From positions 310,001-374,000 of the forward strand of contig NC_060202.1 of the NCBI RefSeq assembly GCF_020623625.1: a stretch of DNA of 64,000 nt, in the 5' to 3' direction. Positions 40,253-50,026 of the stretch are shown here, in pieces. Every line of letters begins with the position of its first letter. Position 1 is the stretch's first letter. This stretch comes from Saccharomycodes ludwigii. Lineage: Eukaryota; Ascomycota; Saccharomycetes; Saccharomycodales; Saccharomycodaceae. Both the position numbers and the translations under genes were made by a program. Under the pieces are notes generated by a model. That model did no database searches and was not told where the DNA came from. It saw only the letters and a program-made list of their open reading frames with translations.

Positions 40253-40972
40253 ATGTTGAATAAGAAAAATATTAGAATTTTATCAATAACTGCATTGTTA
40301 TTGGTGGTTATATACTTATTGTTATCCTCCTCGGTTACAAATTCTATAATCAACAACGGTGAAGCTGATGTTGCCAGGCAACAAGCAACTGGTAAAACAA
40401 AGACAAGTAAGAACTTGGTCAATTTGGAGAATGTTGAAGATCCAGAAAAAGTTCAACAAAAGTTTGAAGAACAACAAAAGGAACTTGATCATGAAGTAGA
40501 AGAGATTCAGAAATTAAAAGATCAATTAAAAACTCAAGAAGAAAGAATAGAAGAGTTAGAAGAATACACTCCTGGATCTACTACTGAAACGTCATATGAT
40601 GCTAACACTGAATATAACCAGTTAATTTTAAAGTATCCAGTAATTATATTTTCAAAAAGCTACTGTCCATACTCTAAAAGTTTAAAGGAGTTGTTAGTTG
40701 GAAAAGGGGAATATATCTTTGATCCTAAACCACAAATCATTGAATTGGATTTAGTTGAACATGGTAGTGAATTGCAAGAAGTTGTTGGTAAATTAACCGG
40801 CAGAACAACAGTTCCTAATTTGATTATAAATGGAATTAGCAGGGGTGGGAATGATGAGATACAATTGTTAGAAAAAGAAGGAGGTTTATTTGATAAATTA
40901 AAAGAGTGGGGTGGTGTTGAAGTTCAAATCAGTAGCAGCGTTTCTAATGAGGCTGGTGTTAATAATATTTGA
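40253..40972 (+). CDS. GRX6: GRX6/GRX7-type monothiol glutaredoxin of the secretory pathway
   Basis: A 239-residue protein; S. cerevisiae Grx6 is 231 and Grx7 is 203. It is a type II membrane glutaredoxin of the ER/Golgi lumen. The signal anchor is at about 7-27 (IRILSITALLLVVIYLLLSS). A coiled coil at about 62-105 (KVQQKFEEQQKELDHEVEEIQKLKDQL) is typical for Grx6 and is related to its oligomerisation. The glutaredoxin domain starts near 120 with active site CPYS (Cys138), then TVPNLIINGISRGGNDEI, which holds the cis-Pro and glutathione contacts. CPYS is the Grx7 form while the coiled coil is the Grx6 form, consistent with an unduplicated ancestor of YDL010W and YBR014C. Confidence 0.92.
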   Translation: MLNKKNIRILSITALLLVVIYLLLSSSVTNSIINNGEADVARQQATGKTKTSKNLVNLENVEDPEKVQQKFEEQQKELDHEVEEIQKLKDQLKTQEERIEELEEYTPGSTTETSYDANTEYNQLILKYPVIIFSKSYCPYSKSLKELLVGKGEYIFDPKPQIIELDLVEHGSELQEVVGKLTGRTTVPNLIINGISRGGNDEIQLLEKEGGLFDKLKEWGGVEVQISSSVSNEAGVNNI

Positions 40973-41342
40973 GTAGTTTAGTATTGTGAAACATGCGGGT
41001 AAGGAAACGAACGCTTAAAAAAAAAGAAAAGAAAAGAAATTAACAGAAAAAAGTTGTTTTTTTTTTTATTTTTTATATTTAAATATATATTTTTAGATTT
41101 GCTGACAAGATCTTTAACCGACTCAACGGACTTGTTACCTTTTACATATATATATAATATTACATATATATATGCATATGTAATTTTTTTTATTTTTTAC
41201 TTTTTCACTCTTTTTTTTTTTTTACTCTTTTTTTTTTCTTCTTGTTATATCTTATGAACAATTTAACTATAATATTCTTTATTTCCAGCAAGTGAAAAAA
41301 AAAAAAAAAAACATATTATACACTAAAAAGTAAATAGCAACC
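40973..41342. promoter_or_regulatory. GRX-secretory protein spacer with Reb1 site
   Basis: 370 bp. A Reb1-type CGGGTAA lies at 40996-41002, directly after the GRX stop. It could act in transcription termination (Reb1 roadblock) or as a promoter site for the next gene. T tracts and TA repeats occur at 41057-41245. Confidence 0.5.
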
Positions 41343-42416
41343 ATGCATAGTGGTACTTCATCCGTTAATAGGAAAAATAACCTCCTTCCATCTTTTCTAC
41401 TCGTGTTTTTCATATATATTCCTTTTCTGTTCATTTGCACCACAAGAGTAATCCATGCAACACCAATTCGTTATAACAAAAGATTAACACCTGATCAGAT
41501 AGAGGCCCAGGCTTTGTTAGATTCAGAAAATGAATTAGATATAGAGGATGTAGGTGTTCCTAAAAATGATGGGCCTGATAATAGTGGATTAAAGACCCTG
41601 AATTCGGAGGATGACTTTGTAAATAAGAATAATGATGCTGTCACCAATGAAGCTCTAGATGACCTTTACATTCATTTGGAAGGACGCTCTGATTGTTTCC
41701 AAGTTATATTGTTAAGTAAGCCAAAAACACAACAAGATACAGATGAGTATGCTTTGAGTGAAGAAAAACTAGCATTGATTAATAAATTAGCTGATAAGTT
41801 ATACTACAGTAGAATACTTCTACCCGCACAGGTCGAAGCTAGTAATTCTAAACAGGGTCTACTAGATTATCTGTTTGATTTTGAAAAAAGCTATAATGAG
41901 GAAGAAACACAATCTGAAGAAGATTTGATGAGGCAGGCGCAATTAGATAGAGATTTGGAGGAAAATGATGGTATTGATAGAGACATGTTATTAAGAGTAG
42001 ATGTACAAGATAGTAGCAATAGTAACACGGCTACTACAACTAATTTTAATATCGCTCGCTCTTCTTATATTACTTCGAGCGGCATGTGGGTATTGTTTCC
42101 GGATTTTGAATCAGCTAATGTTAAAAGTGGTTCAAATGAAAACGTTGCTTACTATGTTAAAGGGTTGAGAAATGGGAAATTATCTCTAACTCTGGATGTT
42201 CAAGAAGCTACTAGGGGATTTAATATCAAAAATGGGTGTATTCAATATTTAGGTACTGGTAATTTGGTTGTTCTCTATGAAAATGATGTTGATGAATATT
42301 ATATTGTTTCGAGCACTATAAATGTTCATAGAAATGATAATAGGTTCACTGTAATTGATGAAGTTTGTTTAACCGCATTTGATTATGTGAATTATGAATT
42401 CATATTAGATTCTTGA
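41343..42416 (+). CDS. Unrecognised secretory-pathway protein
   Basis: A 357-residue protein that I do not recognise. Residues about 14-40 (LPSFLLVFFIYIPFLFICTTRVIHA) form a signal peptide or signal anchor, followed by a basic RYNKRLTP segment (KR near 47-48 is a possible Kex2 site). The middle (50-235) is acidic and likely disordered, with a conserved-looking piece LDDLYIHLEGRSDCFQVILLSK near 105-126. The C-terminal 110 residues look like an ordered beta-rich domain: SSGMWVLFPDFES, VAYYVKGLRNGKLSLTLDV, NGCIQYLGTGNLVVLYE, and a final VCLTAFDYVNYEFILDS. There are three Cys after the signal. It could be an ER quality-control or cell-wall protein. Coding character is clear; function is unknown. 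Confidence 0.7.
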   Translation: MHSGTSSVNRKNNLLPSFLLVFFIYIPFLFICTTRVIHATPIRYNKRLTPDQIEAQALLDSENELDIEDVGVPKNDGPDNSGLKTLNSEDDFVNKNNDAVTNEALDDLYIHLEGRSDCFQVILLSKPKTQQDTDEYALSEEKLALINKLADKLYYSRILLPAQVEASNSKQGLLDYLFDFEKSYNEEETQSEEDLMRQAQLDRDLEENDGIDRDMLLRVDVQDSSNSNTATTTNFNIARSSYITSSGMWVLFPDFESANVKSGSNENVAYYVKGLRNGKLSLTLDVQEATRGFNIKNGCIQYLGTGNLVVLYENDVDEYYIVSSTINVHRNDNRFTVIDEVCLTAFDYVNYEFILDS

Positions 42417-42835
42417 AGGGTATAAGAATTGATGAATGGGAGGGTAATATATTTTATTTTGTTTTATTATTTCGTACGGTTTTTGTCTTGCGATGTCTTT
42501 TTATTTTTTTTTTCTTTTATTTTTTTTGGCTGTAAAAAAAAAAAGGACAGATGGAGGGAAAAGTGGAGTAAAACACAGTTTTAAATAGCGCGGATTGCAA
42601 TCTCCATAAAAAAGTTAAAAATGGCATCAGTTGGAATTCTTTCCCCTTTTTTCCCATTTTTTTGGTTCTTCGTTTTGCCACTTTTCTTTATTATTACAAA
42701 TCCATATAAATATATATAAACGGTTTGGTTTAATAATCACAATTCAATTCTATACCTCAACCCATCTTTTCTATCATAATAAATAAAATAAATTAAAATA
42801 AAATAAAAGGGAAGCCGTCCTTTCTCTTCCAAACA
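42417..42835. other. Spacer upstream of ETR1
   Basis: 419 bp with T tracts near 42498-42528, A10 near 42535, a TATATAAA at 42712-42719 about 117 bp before ETR1, and an (AAAAT)n stretch at 42779-42808. No gene is seen. Confidence 0.5.
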
Positions 42836-43954
42836 ATGTCTGCTAAAAAAGGTGTTTCTAAACTATTTAAATCTCTGATCTACTCTAAGCATAGTGTGGA
42901 GGATTGTACTCAAGTGTTAAGCTTGCACTCATATTCTCCTGTTTTAACCCCTTCTTCTATTATTTTAAAAACATTGGCTTTCCCAATTAATCCAAGCGAT
43001 ATTAACCAATTGCAAGGTGTGTACCCATCAACACCGGAAAAAACATTGGATTACCAAACTGGCGATGTACCAAGTGCAATTGCAGGCAATGAAGGTGTAT
43101 TTGAAATTGTAGATATACCTGCCAGTTCCACCAGTAAATTGAAAAAGGGTGACTGGGTCATTCCATTAAAGGCAAATTTTGGAACTTGGTCTACCTACCG
43201 CACTTGTACCGATCCAGATGATCTAATTAAAGTTAACGGTTTAGACTTGTACACAGCTGCTACCATTGGTGTTAATGGATGTACCGCATGGCAACTAATT
43301 CATAACCATATTTCAAAATGGAAAAATGATAATTCAGAATGGATTGTCACCAATGCGGGAACTTCCCAAGTTGCCAAATTAGTAACCCAAATTGCCTCTT
43401 TTTTGAAAATAAATACCTTAAGTGTAATTAGAGATCGTGATAATTTCGACCAAGTAGCTGACGTTTTGAAGAAAGAATATGGAGCTACACACGTTATTAG
43501 TGAATCTCAAAATATGGATAAAACCTATAACAAGGAAACCTTGCCCTCTATAATCGGTAAAAATCCAGATTTCAGATTGGCCTTAAATAGTGTTGGAGGC
43601 AAATCAAGTACTGCTATTGCTAGAAAATTAAAAAAAAACGGTGTTATGTTAACCTATGGTGGAATGAGTAAGCAGCCTGTTATTTTGCCAACTTCTTTAT
43701 TGATCTTTAAAAACATTCAATGTCTAGGTTTTTGGGTCACTGAAAATGGTAAACAAAACCCTCAAAGTAAAGTCGATGCTATAGAAAAATTGCTTCCATT
43801 GTATACTGAAGGGATTATCAAATCACCAAAAAACGATTTAAATATCTTGGAATGGGACATTAGTGGTGGAATGACAGATGGTACAGCTTTACAATTAATC
43901 AAAGATGGGATTACTAAGAAGGGTAAAAAGAATTTAATAGTTTTGAAACATTGA
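42836..43954 (+). CDS. ETR1: ETR1, mitochondrial 2-enoyl thioester reductase
   Basis: A 372-residue protein; S. cerevisiae Etr1 (YBR026C) is 380. It is the NADPH-dependent last enzyme of mitochondrial fatty-acid synthesis (type II), needed for lipoic acid and respiration. The first 20 residues are basic and Ser-rich without acids (MSAKKGVSKLFKSLIYSKHS), fitting a matrix presequence. The MDR-type GroES-like domain has LAFPINPSDINQLQGVYP near 43-60 with the catalytic-region Tyr. The nucleotide-binding domain has TNAGTSQVAKLV near 172, and GFWVTENGK near 302 is typical of ETR1/MECR. No intron is seen. Confidence 0.95.
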   Translation: MSAKKGVSKLFKSLIYSKHSVEDCTQVLSLHSYSPVLTPSSIILKTLAFPINPSDINQLQGVYPSTPEKTLDYQTGDVPSAIAGNEGVFEIVDIPASSTSKLKKGDWVIPLKANFGTWSTYRTCTDPDDLIKVNGLDLYTAATIGVNGCTAWQLIHNHISKWKNDNSEWIVTNAGTSQVAKLVTQIASFLKINTLSVIRDRDNFDQVADVLKKEYGATHVISESQNMDKTYNKETLPSIIGKNPDFRLALNSVGGKSSTAIARKLKKNGVMLTYGGMSKQPVILPTSLLIFKNIQCLGFWVTENGKQNPQSKVDAIEKLLPLYTEGIIKSPKNDLNILEWDISGGMTDGTALQLIKDGITKKGKKNLIVLKH

Positions 43955-44098
43955 TCTATTTTCTTGAAAACATACAGATATATATGTATATATAATTGAT
44001 AGCTTTATTTATTTATATACTTAACAAACAAACAAACAAACAAAAAAAAAAAAAAAAAAAATAATAATAAATAAAAAATCTAACATTGCTAATTCCCA
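43955..44098. other. ETR1-DMT convergent spacer
   Basis: 144 bp with a (CAAA)4 A20 run near 44027-44061. No gene is seen. Confidence 0.5.
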
Positions 44099-46348
44099 TC
44101 AATAATATGTTCTTTTTTTATATGTGCAACACATCCAACATAACCCAATAGCCAAAAATAGATAACCAGCAGCTTCGCCCTTGGTTACAACAATAACGTT
44201 AGTTGTATTGTTATTAAAGATCCATTCTACAATTGCAGTACACAAAATATTTCCCAAACATATCGTAGAGGCATAACCTGCAGATTCATACAAAGTTAAC
44301 TGTATTATCGCAATGATAAATGGTAAATAGCCAAACAAAATAGAAAAAATCAATTTAGGATCCAGTAATATATGCGAGGGACTACTAATGTTGGCTGCAC
44401 CAGTGTCAGCTGCATCTGATCCTGAGGTTGCAGACTTGATGCCTTGATTATAATGATATCTTATAAGCAGTAATAAACCTAAACTTATAAAATTTACCAA
44501 GCCTATAATACTTGCTTGTAATGATAATAATATATTCTGCCATATCTTCCTTACATGTCTAGAATGCATACTGCCTACAGTGCCGCCAGAACATGTACTA
44601 ATAGAAGTGGTATGTGTCATCAGATCGTTATCGTTAGCACGCATTGGCAATGAAAATCGCTCTCTATCCCCATTATTAGAAATAAATATGGGCAAGCCAT
44701 TGAAAATTCTTTTATTTTTCTTTTCCAAAACAACGATTTGCGGATAAATATATTTGAACCATATAACACAGCAAGGACCAATAGTCAAACATCCTAGCCC
44801 AGATATCAAACATCCTGCCAAACGATCGAAAACATATGGATCAATAGCATCATTCAAACTACCCGTTCCTTGTCCTTGTGACGTTATGATAACAACGCTG
44901 ATTATGCAAAAACAGATACCTGCAAAATCCAACCATATCTGACGTAATGATGACGAAGGATTCGCTATAACAGAGGGACGGTGACTGCTACTATTGTTAT
45001 TACGATTCACAGAAGATGTTTTCAATCTTGCGATGCCTGTAAAGGCAAATAACAAATTACAAATTTCAAAAACACTCAAGTTAGACATAATTGATAAATC
45101 GCTCAACGGAATTGAAGGTAGCGCAATAAAAATGCAATAGGTCGCAGCAGACATTAAAAGAGATATAGTCAGCGATCTTATAATTTGGAAACTATTCAAA
45201 ATTGCAAACTTGCTTGGAGTTGTGACGGCATCTGGAGTATTCACATGATCTGTATCATTATTGTCACTAGTGCTGCTATTAATAGTAGTACTAGTATCAT
45301 TATTACTAGTGTCGTTGTTATTAACATTACTACTATTACCGTTAATGGTGGTGGTGGTGGTGGCAGCAACAGCAACAATATTACTAGGACTATTACCGCC
45401 AGTATTGCTATTGGCAAAAACAACATCACCATTATTGTTTTTAACAAGATTTTCTTCGTTGTTCGTAACAGTCTCGCTCAGCTTACTATAATGATTGATT
45501 AACATATGCAAAGTTTCTCTACTTTTTCTATCAGTGGTTTTTGATAATTGCTCCTCCAGAGCACGAAGATGAGCAAAAGAAGCGCTATTGCCCAAAGAAC
45601 TGCTTCCTTGTTCCAGAATTGGTAATTCTGAAGTTCTACTTTGATGTGCAGTTGTTGTTAAATTACCAGTATTGTTAAATATGGTCTCAGTATTAGCATT
45701 CGAAGCACTTAATCCGTCCTCTTCAATTATTTGTTCATCAATGTTATGTTCGTCACTATTTTCTCTACCCACGACTTCAGTTATCACAGCGGGCTGTGCA
45801 TGCTCCATAGCAACATTGCTGTTAAGAGTGGCTGTATGAATATTAGCATATCTTTCGCTACTTTGCAAATCGTCTAATTGTTGTGGACTACCCTGTCTTG
45901 ATAAAAATTCATTTTCCGATAAGTTCGAATTGGTATCCGTGATGGTAGTGCTGGAATCACTTCTGTTCCTTTTTTGGACATTTTTAAAAACTGGTATCCT
46001 GTGTAAATGCAAGCACAACATAAATTGAACGTTGGGGGAAATACGGTACTTTAAACAATTATATAATTGCATGATAGGAAAAATCAATAGCCAAGATGAT
46101 TGGAATAGAAATGTCATGTATAAAGGGTCATGCAATACTTTTAACGGTTTTATATCATTAGCATGTAAAGGTTTGGTATTAGGATCCCCTGAAGCCACTT
46201 TGGAATTGATATTAGTAGTGACTGCAGCAGTACCCGTAGCATTTTTTTTTTCGACACTGATAGACGAAACATAACTTAAATAAAGTAGTTTAAGCATAAA
46301 AGCGTAGCTAAACACAGCTAAAAACCATAATAATCTTGATTTAAACAT
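44099..46348 (-). CDS. DMT-like ten-TM membrane protein with long central loop
   Basis: A 749-residue protein I cannot name. I count about ten hydrophobic segments: about 6-28, 85-108, 392-415, 420-438, 470-492, 508-535, 598-625, 662-688, 692-712 and 722-742. The pairing and spacing resemble the drug/metabolite transporter (DMT/EamA, SLC35F) fold; FEICNLLFAFTGI followed by IWLDFAGICFCIISVVIIT, and STICLGNILCTAIVEWIF followed by AAGYLFLAIGLC, look like the repeated TM pairs of that family. Between TM2 and TM3 lies a 280-residue Ser/Thr/Asn-rich loop, with (GGT)n-coded and Asn-rich parts, which is unusual for the family. The gene is convergent with ETR1. A substrate cannot be predicted. Confidence 0.65.
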   Translation of the reverse strand: MFKSRLLWFLAVFSYAFMLKLLYLSYVSSISVEKKNATGTAAVTTNINSKVASGDPNTKPLHANDIKPLKVLHDPLYMTFLFQSSWLLIFPIMQLYNCLKYRISPNVQFMLCLHLHRIPVFKNVQKRNRSDSSTTITDTNSNLSENEFLSRQGSPQQLDDLQSSERYANIHTATLNSNVAMEHAQPAVITEVVGRENSDEHNIDEQIIEEDGLSASNANTETIFNNTGNLTTTAHQSRTSELPILEQGSSSLGNSASFAHLRALEEQLSKTTDRKSRETLHMLINHYSKLSETVTNNEENLVKNNNGDVVFANSNTGGNSPSNIVAVAATTTTTINGNSSNVNNNDTSNNDTSTTINSSTSDNNDTDHVNTPDAVTTPSKFAILNSFQIIRSLTISLLMSAATYCIFIALPSIPLSDLSIMSNLSVFEICNLLFAFTGIARLKTSSVNRNNNSSSHRPSVIANPSSSLRQIWLDFAGICFCIISVVIITSQGQGTGSLNDAIDPYVFDRLAGCLISGLGCLTIGPCCVIWFKYIYPQIVVLEKKNKRIFNGLPIFISNNGDRERFSLPMRANDNDLMTHTTSISTCSGGTVGSMHSRHVRKIWQNILLSLQASIIGLVNFISLGLLLLIRYHYNQGIKSATSGSDAADTGAANISSPSHILLDPKLIFSILFGYLPFIIAIIQLTLYESAGYASTICLGNILCTAIVEWIFNNNTTNVIVVTKGEAAGYLFLAIGLCWMCCTYKKRTYY

Positions 46349-47039
46349 ATTTGGCTTTGTAACTTTTTTTTTTTTTAAAATTTTTTTAAAAAAAATTTTT
46401 TTCTTTTTTTCCTAATGAAAACACCTGTTGTAGATGTGTACTTGGGCGTGTTAAAGCTTTGTGAGAAATATAGGATTATTTCCTAAAATAACTCTTGTTA
46501 GTATTGTCGTATGTTACTGATATTATGATATGTGATTTATGTCTTGCCGTTTTTTTATTTATGTTAAATTTTTTTTTTTTTTTTGGTAATTTTTTTCTTT
46601 CTTTCTTTCTTTCTCTCTCTTTTATAAAATAAAATTTTATTTTATTTTAATTTGTTTAAGTGGTATTATTTATCTATTTAAATAATTACACTTTCTCCTT
46701 CTTTATAAATTTTCTTATTTTTTTAATTACCAATAAAAATTCGTAATTAGCAATATAATTCTTGGCTATCTGGAAAAAAGGGTATTCTACGCGCATGTCT
46801 ATGCATGGCGTATGTGAGTTTGGTGGTGGTATTTTATTTCCATTTTTTTTTCTTTAAACGGGAAAAATAAGGTAAATGTGTGGTGCGTGTTTCTCTGTGG
46901 AAGAAAAGATCCGTGTATTTATAAAGTATGATAAAAATACAAGCCTTAAAAAAGTATTGAAAAAATAACAAAAAATAAAAAAAAAAACGTTTATTTCCCA
47001 CGGATTTCACTTTGCCACCATGAAAACTATCCGAACGCG
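46349..47039. other. Spacer upstream of the DMT-like gene
   Basis: 691 bp after the TPT1 stop. It has T and A runs at 46365-46407, a (TTTC)n(TC)n microsatellite at 46594-46620, an AT-rich near-palindrome TAAAATAAAATTTTATTTTA at 46624-46643, and MCB-like ACGCGT at 47035-47040 overlapping the end of TPT1. No gene is seen. Confidence 0.5.
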
Positions 47040-47810
47040 TCAATGTCCGCTATCGGGTATAACAGGCACAAACGAATTATCCACAACCAATAATTTAATA
47101 CCATGTTCTTTGCAAAGTTGGATTAACTCTTGCTGTTTCTTCTCCACCACTCCGCCTTGTGGTCCAGTATTGCTTTCTTTATTAACCATATACACAATCT
47201 TTTCAAAATAATCAATCGGTATGTTATCTTCAACTAGAAACACGTTATTAACACTCCTATATATGGTAATACCACCATCTTTCATCATTCTATGGAAATT
47301 TAAGTATATGAAAATTTCAGTATTATATCTCATACCGCTTATAACATACTTATCTTTTCCTATAATCCCTGGGCTTAAGTGGATATGGTTCCGATTCATT
47401 CTGCTTAACCCATAACAAGATTTCAATATTAAAATAATATTCTTTAAGGAAGTCCCATGGATCAAACTGTCGTACGGATAATCATTTATTTTAACCAAAA
47501 TTTTATCGTTCTCTATGCTCTTTATCGAATGACCCTGTGTGGCCCTAATCTTGTATTCCTCTAATAAAATACCGTCGTCATTCTCAAGTCGTTCCAATTG
47601 AAACCTTTGCTTGTCATTTGTGGCTACGATTCTGATAATATCCTGTTTTGTGGCTTTATGGCTTTTTAATCTATTATGTTGTAAAAGCTCATTTAGTAAA
47701 ACATATCCATCAGTTCCAATGTTTAATTGTTCTTTTATGGCGCCATGTCTTAATAAATATGATAATGCCTTTGATATCAATATGTCACGTTTCTTATTAC
47801 TATCAGTCAT
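47040..47810 (-). CDS. TPT1: TPT1, tRNA 2'-phosphotransferase
   Basis: A 256-residue protein; S. cerevisiae Tpt1 (YOL102C) is 230. It removes the splice-junction 2'-phosphate from ligated tRNAs, transferring it to NAD to give ADP-ribose 1''-2''-cyclic phosphate. Motifs: SKALSYLLRHGA at about 13-24 with the catalytic Arg21-His22 pair, DGYVLLNELL near 34-43, KQRFQL near 72, IRATQGHS near 92-99, HGT near 118, and the MRYNTEIFIYLN block near 160. The C-terminus ends VPVIPDSGH. Its 5' neighbour is MZM1. In S. cerevisiae the two lie in sister blocks (YOL102C and YDR493W), so their adjacency here is ancestral order. Confidence 0.95.
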   Translation of the reverse strand: MTDSNKKRDILISKALSYLLRHGAIKEQLNIGTDGYVLLNELLQHNRLKSHKATKQDIIRIVATNDKQRFQLERLENDDGILLEEYKIRATQGHSIKSIENDKILVKINDYPYDSLIHGTSLKNIILILKSCYGLSRMNRNHIHLSPGIIGKDKYVISGMRYNTEIFIYLNFHRMMKDGGITIYRSVNNVFLVEDNIPIDYFEKIVYMVNKESNTGPQGGVVEKKQQELIQLCKEHGIKLLVVDNSFVPVIPDSGH

Positions 47811-48078
47811 CTTTTCTTTTCTTTTCTTTTTTCTTTTCTTTTCTTTTTTCTTTTTTTTTTTTTTTTCACTGTATAATATATATTTTTATCTCCTTTTTTG
47901 TGAGTATAATTTGCAATACTTTTGGGAGAAGAGGAGGAAATGTGCTTTACATTTTTCATATTTTTTTCTTTTTCAATAAAAAATAATAAATTTTTAAAAG
48001 GAAAAAGAAAAAATTTGAACATTCAGATGAAAAAATATTAGAAGTATACAATCTAGTGTTAAATCTCTTATTAAGAAT

Positions 48079-48117
<39 letters not shown>

Positions 48118-48200
48118 ACAAAATGTATTTACAAGGGGTACACACAAGTGTATCTATATTACGCTATTTATCCTTTCATTATTGGTTTTCAATATAATCA
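47811..48200. other. TPT1-MZM1 spacer with A36 tract
   Basis: 390 bp between two minus-strand genes: (TTTTC)n repeats at 47814-47850, T15 near 47852-47866, and A36 at 48080-48115. Poly-Lys and poly-Phe frames here are tract artefacts. No gene is seen. Confidence 0.6.
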
Positions 48201-48599
48201 TCACTGTTTATATAAATTCTTGCCACCACCACAACAACCACCTCCTTCAGCAGCTAGAGCTCTCTTGGTTTTTTTTATACTTTCGTTATCACCCAATTCG
48301 GTCTCCTTATGAATATTCAAATGATATCTAACTTTTCCACTGGTATCCTTATCCTTTTTTACACCTTGAACAATATTCCTTCTTAAAAATAAAGCAACAT
48401 CATTCAAATGCTTGATTTGTTTCTCCACTGTTACTGGTTTTGGAATGTTTAAATCCTTAGGTGGATTCAACATTCCCTCTTTCATTTTTTTCCTAGATGC
48501 AACTAGCAACATCTTATCTGGACCAAAAGCGATTCTAGTGGCTCTTAAACCATTTCTATAGGCATTTAATGCTTGTCTTTTTAATTCCTGTGATAACAT
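48201..48599 (-). CDS. MZM1: MZM1, LYR-motif complex III assembly factor
   Basis: A 132-residue protein; S. cerevisiae Mzm1 (YDR493W) is 123. It is a matrix chaperone that stabilises the Rieske protein Rip1 before insertion into the bc1 complex. The LYR-like tripeptide is in QALNAYRNGLRATRIAFGPD at about 9-28. Further matches are MKEGMLNPP near 39-47, IKHLNDVALFLRRNIVQG near 62-79, and the family-typical RYHLNIHKETELGDNE near 91-106. The C-terminus has an added GGGCCGGG, absent as far as I recall from the S. cerevisiae protein and possibly metal-binding or just low-complexity. No cleavable presequence is obvious. Confidence 0.93.
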   Translation of the reverse strand: MLSQELKRQALNAYRNGLRATRIAFGPDKMLLVASRKKMKEGMLNPPKDLNIPKPVTVEKQIKHLNDVALFLRRNIVQGVKKDKDTSGKVRYHLNIHKETELGDNESIKKTKRALAAEGGGCCGGGKNLYKQ

Positions 48600-49260
48600 A
48601 TCTGTAATTGAGGGTGTCTAGTTAAATTTTTCTAAAGTTAAATGGTCCTTGTCAGTTTAAAACAGTTAACGTAGTATGCACTTCACTTGATGGTAAAAAC
48701 AAAATTCAACAACAGCCTCAGCTTTTGTTGTATAAGCTTATAGAAAATATATACATATTTGAAGAATAAAGATAAATTGCTGATATATAAAAAAAAAAAA
48801 GAAAAAAAGAAAAAGAAAAAAAAAATAAATCATTGTACCATAAAATTCATATCACTTTCAACGTGAATACAAACACATAGTAAAAATATTACTTATTAGT
48901 AAAATATGCCTGTTATGTCGAAAAGGGGAAAATATACTGTAAGGCCGGGTTAGTAAACCGGCTTAATATTTTATTACTTAAATCAAAACAAATGTGATAA
49001 TTTGCTGCTTTTCCATCTACTTTTAATTAATAAAACTATAACTTATATTATTAACAACCAATTTCATAATAGAGTTATTTCTCGGCTGTTCCATTTATAT
49101 CTTTGATTTGAGGTTGTCATTATAGTACACATTGATTATTTGAGGTATCTCGATCTGAAACATATTCTACCTCAAATAGGAGTGTCATCCTATTGTTATT
49201 ACTGCGTTTCATATGAACTGTATTTATGGTAATCTTCCTTTTTCTTAACTTCAATAGCAA
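48600..49260. other. MZM1 promoter and tRNA-Cys 5' flank
   Basis: 661 bp. It holds A-rich tracts near 48790-48825, an imperfect hairpin GCCGGGTT-agta-AACCGGC at about 48944-48962, and less AT-biased sequence from 49030 to 49200. The last part reads neither as a recognisable LTR nor as a gene. Confidence 0.45.
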
Positions 49261-49332
49261 GCTCGTATGGCGCAGTGGTAGCGCAGCAGATTGCAAATCT
49301 GTTGGTCCTTAGTTCAAATCTGAGTGCGAGCT
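49261..49332 (+). tRNA. tRNA-Cys (GCA)
   Basis: A 72-nt intronless tRNA. The acceptor stem GCTCGTA pairs with TGCGAGC (49325-49331, one G-U). The D arm is GCGC-AGTGGTA-GCGC. The anticodon arm GCAGA-TTGCAAA-TCTGT carries GCA, and the T arm CTTAG-TTCAAAT-CTGAG includes the B box. The discriminator base 49332 is T, the universal identity base for cysteine tRNA. The A box TGGCGCAGTGG is canonical, and a T6 run at 49337-49342 serves as Pol III terminator. It is almost the same as the S. cerevisiae tRNA-Cys. Confidence 0.98.
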
Positions 49333-50026
49333 TTAATTTTTTATTTTTTTGGTCCTTACTCAAATGCAGTAATAACACTTCTACGTAATAATTCCTTGTA
49401 ACAATTCCTTGTAGCAAATAATATTTAAGCTGAAAAAAAAAAGGTCAACACAGGGCGTTCCTCTCCTCTCCCCTCTACTAAAGGGATTATACCGCCAGCA
49501 CCACTCACGACCCTTCTAATATCCAAAAGAATCCCAGAAACCTCATCATAAAAAGTTCTATCCACACCTCATACATCTAAATAAGACTCTTTTTTTTTTT
49601 TTAAAAACTATACATAAACTTTTTATTTTTAAAAAAAATTTTCGTCAATATACATCAAAGATATTAAAAGTAAAAAAATAAAATTATAAAAATATTAATA
49701 CCCTCAATCATTAAAATAAAAACATAAATTAAACGAGAATAACCCATAATTGGTATCAACACCTTAAACTATATTAGCAACACTGAAATTCTCAATTTTT
49801 ATCAATGCACGTGAACTTCCTTATCACAATCCTAAAAAAATAATAAGTTAATCTTGCAAATAAAAAAAAAAATGGATTTACAAAACAAATGGATTAATCC
49901 AAGCTAGACTCGGCACAACTTAATGTAATGCAAAAATTAGAAAGTTTAGGAAAAGGAAGTAAAACAGAAATAATAAAACTTCAATAAAATAAACGCGCTA
50001 AAAAAAACTCAGTTTATAGTGATCTT
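49333..50026. other. tRNA 3' flank and PIR A downstream region
   Basis: 694 bp. It holds the Pol III terminator T6 at 49337, a CT-rich patch near 49450-49480, T13 near 49590, and a CACGTG E-box at 49808-49813 with no obvious target, as it lies downstream of the PIR gene. No gene is seen. Confidence 0.5.

Noticed and set aside
49030-49260. Possible solo LTR upstream of tRNA-Cys
   Set aside because: The position is typical for yeast retroelements, but I see no TG...CA ends, no target duplication and no similarity to known yeast LTRs.
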